A stretch of 64,000 nt of DNA from Acinetobacter lwoffii (GTDB taxonomy: Bacteria > Pseudomonadota > Gammaproteobacteria > Pseudomonadales > Moraxellaceae). The DNA lies in contig NZ_CP072550.1 in NCBI RefSeq assembly GCF_019343495.1, positions 124,001 through 188,000 of the forward strand, given 5' to 3'. Shown here piece by piece: positions 17,213 to 26,700 of this stretch (the first letter of the stretch is position 1; every line of letters begins with the position of its first letter). A model generated the notes under the pieces. That model was given only the letters and a program-made list of their open reading frames with translations. It searched no databases and was not told where the DNA came from. Made by a program: the position numbers and the translations under genes.

Positions 17213-17769
17213 TGAAGAAATCAAACTATTTTAAGGTAATTGGTGCAATAGCAGTTTCAACAGTTGTTTCACTTGCTTATGCTGGCTTTACTGAAATTAA
17301 TAGTTCTGGAGACATTGTATCTAAAGACAGTGCAAATGCTTTACGCACCAGTTTTTCAACACCAAATCAAAATATACCAGCGCCATTACGCACATATTCA
17401 CTATGGGATAAGATCTCAGAGACAACCAAATATAATGGCACAGTACAACCAAAGCCAACACCTGTTGCAATTGAGAGTACATCTTCTCAAGCACAAAATA
17501 TTCAAAGCAAGAGCAATATTAATGTGGCTAACATAGAGAGCCAACAGGAAATCAAAAGATTACAGGCAGCACTAAAAGAGAAAGAAACTGAGAATAACAA
17601 GCTCAAATATTCAAACCTTGAGATGCAAGTGCAAGTAGTTGAACTAAAAAGCGATATAAACGAACTGAAGCAACAAGTTAACTTTTTAGCAAGCCAGATG
17701 CAAATTGTTGAAAGCGATGTGCTTGTAATGAAAAACAAAAAACCAAGTTCTTTTTTAGCACGAAATTAA
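17212..17769 (+). CDS. Exported coiled-coil protein, unknown
   Basis: 185 residues. A Sec signal peptide ends near AYA-GF at about residue 24. A Pro/Ser/Gln-rich linker (about 50-105) is followed by a long coiled coil from about 110 to 170 (heptads through QEIKRLQAALKEKETENNK and beyond), so it likely oligomerises in the periplasm. It is in the same operon as the two unknown genes before it. The layout recalls small periplasmic accessory proteins of secretion systems, but no family is recognised. Confidence 0.8.
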   Translation: MKKSNYFKVIGAIAVSTVVSLAYAGFTEINSSGDIVSKDSANALRTSFSTPNQNIPAPLRTYSLWDKISETTKYNGTVQPKPTPVAIESTSSQAQNIQSKSNINVANIESQQEIKRLQAALKEKETENNKLKYSNLEMQVQVVELKSDINELKQQVNFLASQMQIVESDVLVMKNKKPSSFLARN

Positions 17770-17772
17770 GCA

Positions 17773-19329
17773 ATGGTTGTGAAGAAAATTACTCAAAAAC
17801 CTACCAGTGAACAGCAACGAGCAATTGATAAAGCAACACGACTAAAAACCAGTTTTAAATTGATTGCTTTTGCTGGTACTGGTAAGACTACGACATTGAT
17901 CCATTGTAGTAGTGCTTTGCAACAACTAGGTAAGCTTGGACTATATCTATCATTTAATAAAAAGATGGCAGATGAAGCTAATCAAAAATTCGCTGAATAT
18001 GGGCTGAATTCAGTCACATGTTCTACATTCCATTCTCTAGCTTACAGAAATATACCTGGTTGGCTGAAAAATAAGATTAACAAACCTACGTTACTTCCTA
18101 AAGATATTGTTCAAAAGTTTAAGCTTGAAAACATTCGATTTCAGTACAACGGGAAAAACCGACAACTCACCGATCTAACATTAGCGCTGATTATCCTTAA
18201 TACATTACGTTATTTTTGTATGACAGTGGATCAGACTGTTACCAATGATCATGCTTACATAGCTTTAAAAGAACAAACATCAATTAAGCGCAATGACGTT
18301 CTTGAAGATAAAATCACTTCAATTGCGAAAATGATCTGGAATGATGTAGTTGATCCAAACGGTGATTATGGTATTACACACGATTACTATCTCAAGTGGT
18401 GGGTACTGCAAAAACCACAACTTGATTTTGATTACGTGATGGTAGATGAAAGCCAAGATAGTGACCAATTAATACTAGACGTACTCAAACGTCAAAAAGC
18501 AAAAGTTATTTTTGTTGGAGATCCATACCAAAGCATATATGGCTTTAGGGGTGCGAAAGATATTTTACAGAACCTAGATCTTGAAGCATTGTACTTAGAA
18601 CAGTCGTTTCGGTTTGGTAATGCAGTTGCAGATATAGCTAATCTACTTCTCAATAAACTTTTTGGTGAAACCAGACAGTTAAAAGGTTTACCAAGTAAAA
18701 CGTCAAAAGTTACCACTTTCAGTACATCAAGTTATGCACCATCTTCATTGAACGCGATTATTTGTAGAACAAATGCTACGGCTTTTGAATACTTTTTTAA
18801 GTTTCATGGCTACCTTAATGGCGAAAAGAAAATACGTCTTGAGGTTGATGGAAAGCGCAGTAAAGATATTTTCAGTGGGATTTTTCAACTGAGAGCAAAT
18901 AAACGGCCAACGTGTAAAGAGCTTCAAAACTTTTCTTCCTACCAAGAGCTTGTGGACCATATACAAGTGTTTGGAGAAGTGGAGGGGGCAACTACAGAAT
19001 TAAAAACCTTTCTGAATCTAACAAACCAATACTCATGGCAAGTGATTGAGTGGGCGTTAGAAAATAGTATGGCTGATGATGAAACTGACCCAAAAAACAC
19101 TTTGGTCATTAGCACATCACACAAGAGTAAAGGTTTAGAGTGGGATAATGTCCTAATCGCAAAAGGCTTTAACTATAAAATTCTCGATAAAAAGCTAATG
19201 ATTTCTGCAGATGAAAAACGGCTGTTGTATGTGACCGTAACACGAGCCAAAAACATATTATTTACAGATGGCATTAATGATTTATTGGAACACTTAAATT
19301 CAAAAAATACGGAGATTTCAAATGCCTAA
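17773..19329 (+). CDS. UvrD/Rep-like superfamily 1 DNA helicase
   Basis: 518 residues. Motifs in order: Q motif PTSEQQRAI (10-18), Walker A AGTGKTT (34-40), Ia-like LSFNKKMADEA, motif II VDESQDS (224-230), motif III GDPYQSIYGFRGA (249-261), motif IV LEQSFRFG, motif V TSHKSKGLEWD, and motif VI LLYVTVTRAK. All key residues are present, so an active 3'-5' helicase is expected. It is shorter than UvrD (about 720), lacking much of the 1B/2B insertions. It starts four bases after the coiled-coil gene and overlaps the next by eight. A plasmid helicase here may act in transfer replication or recombination in the recipient. Confidence 0.88.
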   Translation: MVVKKITQKPTSEQQRAIDKATRLKTSFKLIAFAGTGKTTTLIHCSSALQQLGKLGLYLSFNKKMADEANQKFAEYGLNSVTCSTFHSLAYRNIPGWLKNKINKPTLLPKDIVQKFKLENIRFQYNGKNRQLTDLTLALIILNTLRYFCMTVDQTVTNDHAYIALKEQTSIKRNDVLEDKITSIAKMIWNDVVDPNGDYGITHDYYLKWWVLQKPQLDFDYVMVDESQDSDQLILDVLKRQKAKVIFVGDPYQSIYGFRGAKDILQNLDLEALYLEQSFRFGNAVADIANLLLNKLFGETRQLKGLPSKTSKVTTFSTSSYAPSSLNAIICRTNATAFEYFFKFHGYLNGEKKIRLEVDGKRSKDIFSGIFQLRANKRPTCKELQNFSSYQELVDHIQVFGEVEGATTELKTFLNLTNQYSWQVIEWALENSMADDETDPKNTLVISTSHKSKGLEWDNVLIAKGFNYKILDKKLMISADEKRLLYVTVTRAKNILFTDGINDLLEHLNSKNTEISNA

Positions 19330-19966
19330 TCAAGTTGAAGTTCTGCAAAATAGAGTGTTTCAGGCATGTCACAATGCTAGTTATATTCGCGGAGAGTTTC
19401 ATCACGAACCGTATATCATGGAGCTTGTTAAGAAAAAGGGCTCACAGGTCGCAGATATAATCACACCACTTCTTGAAATGTTTCATCTAATTGAAAAGGA
19501 AACAAAGTCAATCTTTAGTTTCACGGAAGATTTTAATTTCAAGCAACGCCATTTTGAACCAGGTGTTTATCTCAAAACTAAAGAGATATTAAATGGTGTA
19601 GAAACGTTCGATGGCCTGGCTATCGTTGATATTCCTTCAGGATCTTTTAGAAGCATTGTCATAGATTCAGGCGGTGGAATTGCTTCAAGTAAACATACAA
19701 TTGAGCAGTTTAAGGAATTAAAGGGGAGATATTTAATTCCATTTTATTTTGATGGAATATATGTGCACCCTCACTGTTATACATATTTTTTCATCGAAAA
19801 TGATATTAAGAGGGTGATGCCCCTTGAGGCTTATGATTCAAGCAAAGTAGGAAATGAGCAAAACATGGGCTTGCATTGGGTAGAAGAAGCAATTGAATAC
19901 GGTAATCTTCACTTTGGGTTTGAAGTTGAAACACCAGATACCGAAACAATTATAGAAAAAGTCTAA
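19322..19966 (+). CDS. Unknown protein overlapping the helicase gene
   Basis: 214 residues, not recognised. GGAG precedes the ATG, which lies eight bases inside the helicase gene, so the two are translationally coupled. No signal peptide or membrane segment is seen. The middle contains FDGLAIVDIPSGSFRS and VIDSGGGIASSKHT, which look like a small alpha/beta domain. It ends the operon at a strong terminator. A partner of the helicase is the simplest guess. Confidence 0.8.
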   Translation: MPNQVEVLQNRVFQACHNASYIRGEFHHEPYIMELVKKKGSQVADIITPLLEMFHLIEKETKSIFSFTEDFNFKQRHFEPGVYLKTKEILNGVETFDGLAIVDIPSGSFRSIVIDSGGGIASSKHTIEQFKELKGRYLIPFYFDGIYVHPHCYTYFFIENDIKRVMPLEAYDSSKVGNEQNMGLHWVEEAIEYGNLHFGFEVETPDTETIIEKV

Positions 19967-19977
19967 AACCAAACGAC

Positions 19978-20007
19978 AAAAAAGGGCATCTTATAGATGC
20001 CCTTTTT
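19978..20007. terminator. Bidirectional terminator
   Basis: Stem AAAGGGCATC/GATGCCCTTT with a five-base loop and A/T runs on both sides lies between two convergent operons. Confidence 0.92.
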
Positions 20008-20018
20008 ATGTTTTGAAA

Positions 20019-20444
20019 TTAATAAGAAAGGTCGATTGCCACTTGTGCTAAAGATGTAAAAGCAGAGGATTCACACATAAAAGATTGACGAATAAAAAAC
20101 GATGGATTGTATGAGCTCACCATAGTTTGACTATCACAGTTTTGGCTAAATTTAATATGTTGTGTATTGATTGCTTGCCAAGCTGCAGCATTCTTTTGAC
20201 TTTCCGCACGAACGTCTTTGATGAAACGTGTTAATGATTGGTTGTATGGTGTATTGCACTTAAGTTCTGGTGAACCGTACTCAGAATCACGCGCTTCATT
20301 ATAATTAAACACGCATTTTTGATACTCAGCTTGTACCTTGTTATAAGCTTGAATAGCTTCAGCTTTGGTCTTATAACCAGCGTTGGCAGATGACGTAATA
20401 ATGGTAGCAGCACATAACAAAGCTAAACTTAAAAACTTTTTCAT
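20019..20444 (-). CDS. Small exported four-cysteine protein (paralogue 2)
   Basis: 141 residues from the ATG at 20444, preceded by AAAGGAT. A Sec signal peptide ends near ANA-GY. The mature part has four cysteines in the contexts QKCVF, LKCNT, QNCDS and FMCES. This matches the neighbouring paralogue in number, order and rough spacing, including a shared L-x-C-x-T then YN and a shared NCD. It is the last gene of the operon headed by the wall hydrolase. Disulfide-bonded periplasmic function is likely and would fit the DsbC-like gene nearby. No named family is recognised. Confidence 0.82.
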   Translation of the reverse strand: MKKFLSLALLCAATIITSSANAGYKTKAEAIQAYNKVQAEYQKCVFNYNEARDSEYGSPELKCNTPYNQSLTRFIKDVRAESQKNAAAWQAINTQHIKFSQNCDSQTMVSSYNPSFFIRQSFMCESSAFTSLAQVAIDLSY

Positions 20445-20458
20445 AACCTGATCCTTTA

Positions 20459-20869
20459 TTACTTCATTAATGCCGGAATAAACATTGCCCAACCTAATTT
20501 ATTGGTCGCTTTACATTGCATGCTTAGTGTTTTGTACTTTGCAGTCTGGCCAGCGTATAACTGATCGCAGTTAGCAAGTAACTGAGTAAAGTTTCGATTG
20601 TGATCAGCTAGAACACGCGGAGCTTCTTCATTATTAATATATTTAGAAGCAAGGCTACCAAGCTGACTTGCGCGGTTATAAACATTTGTATAGCAATTTA
20701 GGTGTTTTGCATCAAATGGATCGTTAGAAACCGCAGCACATTTAACGTTTACTAAGCGCAGTTTTTCAAGTTCAGCACGAATAGAGTCTGAGCTAGTATT
20801 AGCACTAGCATTAAAAGATGCACATGCTAAAAGGCTAAAACCCAATAAAGACAAAAATCTGTTTTTCAT
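20459..20869 (-). CDS. Small exported four-cysteine protein (paralogue 1)
   Basis: 136 residues from the ATG at 20869, with AAAGGAAAT ahead. A signal peptide ends near ASA-NT. Cysteines after cleavage are in VKCAA, LNCYT, ANCDQ and MQCKA. Together with the next gene it forms a diverged tandem pair. It begins 22 bases after the hydrolase stop and ends 14 bases before its paralogue. It may bind or regulate the wall hydrolase or be part of the channel in the periplasm. Both are guesses from context. Confidence 0.82.
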   Translation of the reverse strand: MKNRFLSLLGFSLLACASFNASANTSSDSIRAELEKLRLVNVKCAAVSNDPFDAKHLNCYTNVYNRASQLGSLASKYINNEEAPRVLADHNRNFTQLLANCDQLYAGQTAKYKTLSMQCKATNKLGWAMFIPALMK

Positions 20870-20891
20870 AATATTTCCTTTAATTGCTCTA

Positions 20892-22904
20892 TTAAGGGTA
20901 TTCAGAATAGTAAGGGCATAAACGCATAACAATACCTTCAAATGTAACGGCTTCAGCTAAAGTCACAACACCATCTCGAGGGTTTCTATCGAGGTTTCTG
21001 TTCGCATTATATTCACGACTAGGGCTTTTATATGGTCCACCTAAAACTAGAGCATAAAACCCAGCTATTGTTTTATTATTATAGTCGCTTTTACGTTGTC
21101 GTGCTTTTACTGCAAGATATAAATCTAATAATTCGACTTGTTGTTGAGCACTCAGTGTAGTGATTTGCTTAGGGTTTGATTTAATTGAAGCTGGTATTCC
21201 TCTCGCTGTTAAATCTGAAGCATTAATATCTGTTATACCAATTTTAGTCCATTGACTTAAACCATATGCACCAGCGTTGTTGTCAATTTTAAGATTAAAA
21301 CCGGCAGATTCAAAACCAAGAATAGCTGCAACGTCATTAGGGTTATAACCATGTTTTAAAGAAACACGTTTAATACCATCTTTAACCGCACCAAAAGCAC
21401 CTGGTATACCCCAACCACATTTACGATCTGGAGTACCTTGTCCACCTTTTAAGATTTGTGCATCTGAATAAACTTGCCCGTTTCCACCTTCCTCAAAAAG
21501 CTGTTTCATTTCAACTACTGCTACTTCAGGAATAACAGTTGGTTGTTCAGCTTTCGTATAAAGTTCATCTACACGGCCAGAATAGCGTTGAGTTTCTGAC
21601 GCTGTATAAGCTGCCAAAAGAGCCTCTAAGCGTTCATTTTGTTTATGGATCTCTTTAGTCAAATAGTTTTGTGCATTGATAATGTTTAGCTTTTCAATCA
21701 AAAGCCCCATCATCGACATAGTTGCTAATTCATTAAACCATTTAGAGTTGCCATAACGTCCAGTACCAATGTTTTCAATTAATTCTGCTGGCGTAGAATT
21801 AAGTGCACCAATATCAAAACCCACATCATCAGCCGTACCACCAAAAATAGTTCTAGGCGGTGCATATTGAGCAACATCATTTGCATAAATGGTACCGCTT
21901 GCAGCTGCTTCAGGTGAGATAGTACCGTCAGCAATCATTTGAGCGACTTGCACTTGTGCAGATCCATAAGCATCCATCGAAACATCGCCACTAAATGCAA
22001 GTGCTGGAAGCTTTTTGCCTTGTTTTACTGCAATGCCATCTACCGATGAAGAAACGGGGAGGGTGATTCCTGTTGATGATGAATATAAGGCATTCCATTG
22101 AGTCCTAATGGTGTTACCCAAGTACGGTGTGTATTTGTTTTCTAATGCTTGTCCTTGTGGCGAGACACTAATCACAACGTCTTGAGGTAAATATGGCGTA
22201 GGATCTGTTAACTTATATTCAGAACTACCCACATATGGCGCAGATCCTTTAACGCGTTGCTGAAGTGCAATGGATGGATTTTTAAAAACTTGATCTAAGT
22301 TTTTATTCAGCCAAACATCTAGCCCACGTTTTGCCTTTACACCATATTCAATGTGCAAATGCACGGCACATGAACCACAGCCTTTATTTGACATGTGTGC
22401 GATGTTTTGACCAGCTTGAATACGTTGACCAGGGTAAGCGTTATATTTTTTTTGATACGATGGATCAGTATGGCGATACATGATTCGATCGCCAGTATCC
22501 ATCTGCATAATTAGTGGGTTAGTGGTTGATTGGTTGCTTGCACCAGATGAACGTGTGTCATAAGAGACAATAGAACCTGAACCAATTGCTTTAAGTGTAA
22601 GGTCATTAGGATTCGCACGACTAATATCAATACCGTTATGACTACCAGCAGCGCCCCCTCGCAAACGAAATTCACCAAAACGACCAGCACTACGGCGCCC
22701 ATCATTCGGCATGATCGAATATTTATGGAAAATCATTTTTTGAGCGTTGTTAGGAACTTTTGCCGTATTAGCATTTGTAGCGGTTACGTTTTCAGAAATA
22801 GGATCGGCGTTAGCGGTATAAATAAAAGCCGAACAAGTCACTAAAATTGCGACTTTAATGCCACAGCTCAAGGGCTTTAATTGAAATGAGGGTTTAAATT
22901 TCAT
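20892..22904 (-). CDS. Bifunctional wall hydrolase: M23 endopeptidase plus lytic transglycosylase
   Basis: 670 residues with an N-terminal export signal ending near residue 33. The LytM/M23 metallopeptidase domain spans about 60-190 with zinc ligands H89 and D93 (SHNGID) and H182-x-H184 (VHLHIE). A linker with a helical part near 385-440 follows. The C-terminal domain, about 495-640, resembles a soluble lytic transglycosylase: candidate catalytic E532 in GFESAGF and the AGAYGLSQW motif at 544-552. One protein could thus cut both peptide cross-links and glycan strands to open a path for the secretion channel. It heads a three-gene operon with two small exported proteins. Both active sites look intact. 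Confidence 0.88.
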   Translation of the reverse strand: MKFKPSFQLKPLSCGIKVAILVTCSAFIYTANADPISENVTATNANTAKVPNNAQKMIFHKYSIMPNDGRRSAGRFGEFRLRGGAAGSHNGIDISRANPNDLTLKAIGSGSIVSYDTRSSGASNQSTTNPLIMQMDTGDRIMYRHTDPSYQKKYNAYPGQRIQAGQNIAHMSNKGCGSCAVHLHIEYGVKAKRGLDVWLNKNLDQVFKNPSIALQQRVKGSAPYVGSSEYKLTDPTPYLPQDVVISVSPQGQALENKYTPYLGNTIRTQWNALYSSSTGITLPVSSSVDGIAVKQGKKLPALAFSGDVSMDAYGSAQVQVAQMIADGTISPEAAASGTIYANDVAQYAPPRTIFGGTADDVGFDIGALNSTPAELIENIGTGRYGNSKWFNELATMSMMGLLIEKLNIINAQNYLTKEIHKQNERLEALLAAYTASETQRYSGRVDELYTKAEQPTVIPEVAVVEMKQLFEEGGNGQVYSDAQILKGGQGTPDRKCGWGIPGAFGAVKDGIKRVSLKHGYNPNDVAAILGFESAGFNLKIDNNAGAYGLSQWTKIGITDINASDLTARGIPASIKSNPKQITTLSAQQQVELLDLYLAVKARQRKSDYNNKTIAGFYALVLGGPYKSPSREYNANRNLDRNPRDGVVTLAEAVTFEGIVMRLCPYYSEYP

Positions 22905-22987
22905 AAGTGAATCGCCAGGCTTAAAGGAAGTTCTTAAAATAAATTAACTTCTTATTAAATGTCCCTAATAGCTAAGTGGACGGATTA

Positions 22988-22997
22988 AGTATATACG
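22988..22997 (-). promoter_or_regulatory. GTATATAC site 2, upstream of the wall hydrolase operon
   Basis: Read leftward, the site is CGTATATACT, with a TATACT that could be the -10 box. It lies about 85 bases before the hydrolase start. Confidence 0.45.
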
Positions 22998-23050
22998 ATT
23001 AAATACTTATTTTATACTTTAAAAAAAGTTTTTAGGTTTTGTTTTAAGAT

Positions 23051-23060
23051 AGTATATACA
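23051..23060 (+). promoter_or_regulatory. GTATATAC site 3, upstream of the coiled-coil gene
   Basis: AGTATATACA lies about 90 bases before the start at 23148. With site 2, it gives each of the two divergent genes its own copy. Confidence 0.45.
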
Positions 23061-23147
23061 TATAGCGTTAATCTTATTGATAGGTTTAAGAATAAGGTTA
23101 CATGGTTTTAATATTTTAATTTAATAAAAGTAGTGAGGTATCTAAAT

Positions 23148-23642
23148 ATGTTAAATCACGCACACGTTTTAAGCGCTACTTTCGACCAAGCGATTGACCG
23201 TGCTTCAATGGGATTAGACTTTTTAATCCAAAACAAAGTACACATGAAGAATGAAAATGCCTTGTTAGCTCACATTGAAATGCTAGAAAACAGAATCAAA
23301 GGTATTACAAATCAGTACAACGAATTGGTTACTGAAGCGAACGCACACATTGATGACGTTACAAGCAAGCACAATGAGCTGGCGAACAAGTACAACAATG
23401 TTTGCGCCCAAATGAAAGCAAAAGACATCGAGCTTAATAACAAGCAAATTGAGTTAGAAGAAGAGCGTATCAACAACTTTGACTTACTTGTGCAAAACCG
23501 TTCATATAACAATTTGAACCGTGCTTACAGTCATGCAGTTGGTCAGCTAGAGAAAGATCAACAGCAACTTGTTAATATCGGCGTTCGTAGATTTATTTTT
23601 AACTCTACAAACAAAAACAACATTCAGAAAATCAACTTTTAA
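23148..23642 (+). CDS. Unknown coiled-coil protein
   Basis: 164 residues from the ATG at 23148, with GAGG eight bases ahead; a GTG at 23133 is in frame but less likely. Nearly the whole protein from about residue 35 to 145 is predicted helix with heptad character (HIEMLENRIKGITNQYNEL, then repeats of similar type). No signal peptide or membrane segment is visible, so a cytoplasmic elongated dimer is likely. It is a single-gene unit with its own terminator, lying between the wall hydrolase and DotA. Not recognised. Confidence 0.82.
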   Translation: MLNHAHVLSATFDQAIDRASMGLDFLIQNKVHMKNENALLAHIEMLENRIKGITNQYNELVTEANAHIDDVTSKHNELANKYNNVCAQMKAKDIELNNKQIELEEERINNFDLLVQNRSYNNLNRAYSHAVGQLEKDQQQLVNIGVRRFIFNSTNKNNIQKINF

Positions 23643-23660
23643 TTATGAATATTTTGATAA

Positions 23661-23691
23661 AAAAAATGGTGCTTATAAAGCACCATTTTTT
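23661..23691. terminator. Bidirectional terminator between coiled-coil gene and dotA
   Basis: Stem AAAAAATGGTGC/GCACCATTTTTT with a seven-base loop lies between convergent genes. Confidence 0.92.
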
Positions 23692-23703
23692 ATTGTCTAG
23701 ATT

Positions 23704-26700
23704 TTAAGGTTTACCTTTAAACTTAGACAGAGTTGAACTTAAACCTGAACGCACACGATTAGTCATAGTGCTACGGCCAGAAATATTAGATTTCTTGGTT
23801 GCACTAGAACTAGCACCAAAACGTGCATTAGGAGTCGAACCAGTACCATACGTATAGCCAGTACCACTTGCAACATTCACACTACCGAAAGTAGAACCAG
23901 TCTTAGATGCTGATGCTTTAGCTACACCACGATTAAACGTAGAAGCTGTTTTTCCGTAAGCATTTGCACCATATAGACCACCACCAGTAGTAGGCGTATT
24001 ATTTGTACCACTTACACTTGTAGCACCCATACCGAATGTAGATTGACCTTGGCTTGGGGTAGGTGATGTTGGTTTAGCACCAAGACCAGTTCTACCACCC
24101 GTACCACCAGTGACACCACTTGGAGTAATACCACCTGTACCACCAGTTGCAGCGCCAAAAGAAGCGGATCTAGCTGGCATGTTTACAGGGCTATATGCAG
24201 TCGTACTACCAGTACCGCCTAATGTATTACCACCTGTACCACCATTGCCACCACCACCACCTTTCGGATTATTTGGACCACCCTTACCACCATCAGGACG
24301 TCTACCAGGCGGTAAAGGACGGCGAGATGCTGGAGATGGACCAGACAACGTACTTGCAGCGCCACCAAACTTTTGAATAGCTTCTTTTGAGTTTGTTTCA
24401 CCCCACTGACCGCCATTCAATCCAGAACCAATCCATTGTTGTACTTGGTCAGCAACACTAAATACCAACCCGTAAATCAGGTAGATCGCTGAAGTCATCA
24501 AGAATAGATATAAGAAGAACTTCCAGATAAACGTAATCAGCTCAGTAAAGATAACTGTAAACGTATTAGATGAATAAGCGATGCTCATTGCACCTTGGTA
24601 GCTAAAGAACATATCAGTAAGCGTAACAAGAGCTGGCCCGATAATAATTTCAGCCATCCAGAAACCAACAATGATAAATATTGGTCGCATGAACAACGTT
24701 AATACCGTGACATAACCTTGTGTTTGGCTACCGACAAAAGTACGCTCAGGGATCATGTGCATTAGCGCCCATAAAGGCAAACCACACACAGCGTATAGGA
24801 TATGGATGATCCAACCTACACAAGCTAGACCAAAGAAGATCATTGGCATATATGGAATAACAACCGCCATCCACACACCAAGAATCGTCAAATACGTTAC
24901 TAGCTGACCAAGGATAGGAGCAAAGATATTTTCAACGGCATATTCTAAAGCGTTGGTGCCTTCTTCAGTTACGCCCTTAAGCCCTGGTACCCATTGAACA
25001 AGAGCAGAACCAGAACGAGCAGTAAGCACGACTAATTTCATGCCGACAACAGTACCTTGAGCCACAGCTTTATAGACTAAGATTGCTTCACCAGTATCTT
25101 GAATATTACGGATAACATTCGTATTGCGGTGCAATGTAGTAGGGCTGATATTTGAGCTTGACGAATTATTATTTAATAATTCCGCATCGCCTTTTTCACC
25201 GACCAATACACCCATTACCAATGATTTAGTAATGTTTGTTGCCCAAGCAGAACCATATGCCGAAAACTTTTGATCGATGTTGGATACTTTGTTTGAGTCA
25301 CCACCATCGGTAGACATTGATATTAAGTTGGTAGAGTCGGCAATATCGCCGTTTGCCACCCAATTATTGTTGGATGTAATGCTACCAACAGCATTATCCA
25401 TTGCAACATAAACGGTGTTATAAATTGCTTCACCTTTTGAGTTGCTCATGATTGCTGAATTCAGTGTAGGAGGGCTGAACGTCCACAAAGGTTCAGTAAT
25501 ATACTTCTCAACAATAGCGCGATATTGACCTACTTTAATACGAGCTTCAGGCGTCATCATCCAACCGCGCTGATTTAGCGTATTAACAACAGTTTGAACC
25601 GCAGTATAGCCATTTTCAGAAGTCAGAACATTATTCGTTACGGTATGACTCTTATTCACATAATTATCAACTAGCGCATTGAAAGCATCCATAGCAGCTT
25701 TACTAATCGGGAATGTTCCTTCCTGTTCAGTGGCATTAGGGCTTACTTGATATGCGATATACCACTTTTCTAAATCGATAAAGAATTGACGATATAGATT
25801 GTTCTTTTCTTGTTGTAACTTAGCTTGAACATTTGCCAAAGCAACGTTGATCTTGTTTTGATCTGATTGGCGAAGTTTATAAACAGGAATGTCCATTAAC
25901 TCAGCATTAACCGCAGCTGGATTAACAACGTTCATTGAAGCACCGCCACAGATCGGCTCTTTTTTGCCCCCAACTTCTAAACGGCTGTCAGCGTAAGCGA
26001 AGTTATAAGTAACAGATGTCCAGTTACTTGCAGTTTTAGCGGTTTTATCAATGTAGTTTTGCTTTTTCTCTACTGCAGTCATGCTAACACCAGGATTAGC
26101 ATTCGCCCCATAAGCACCATCACTAAAATAGCGCCCGAATGCTGGCGGTAGAGTATAAAACTCTTGGTTTAGAACGTTAATACAATGCAACTGGCGAAGC
26201 ATAACAGGCGCATTTTTCCTAAATCCAAAGATGTCACGCTGATGATCGTGCGTATCTGACAAACTAGCCGAAGCCATTAAGGATTCGCCTAACGTTCTAT
26301 TATTAATTGTATTGGATACATTATTTGACCATAGCACCATACCTAGCACGACTACTTGAATGAAACAGTAGCCGGACGCCGTAGGTAAAAGTAAAATAAT
26401 CGAATATAATATTCGGGAAAACATCGTAGTGACTTTTGAATCTTTCCCGAAAGCTTCACCGTCCTGGGCGCTTTTCAAAAGTGCTGTTAAACCAATACCG
26501 ATCGCAAAAACCAAAACCAACGACATTGCCACACTAGCTACACCGCCTAATAATATATTAGTGAGTAAACCTGATGATGGTACTGTCGAGGCTGGTCCAG
26601 ACGCATTGATAAACGCATTGATGAAGTCGTGTCCAAAGATAGATGAGAGAAGAGTAACGGCTTGGTCGCCATCACAATTCGGATTTGTCGATTGACAAAA

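Noticed and set aside
24110..24416. Pro-rich and His/Tyr-rich frames around 24.1-24.4 kb
   Set aside because: They are shadows of the Gly-rich DotA tail, produced by its repetitive codons.
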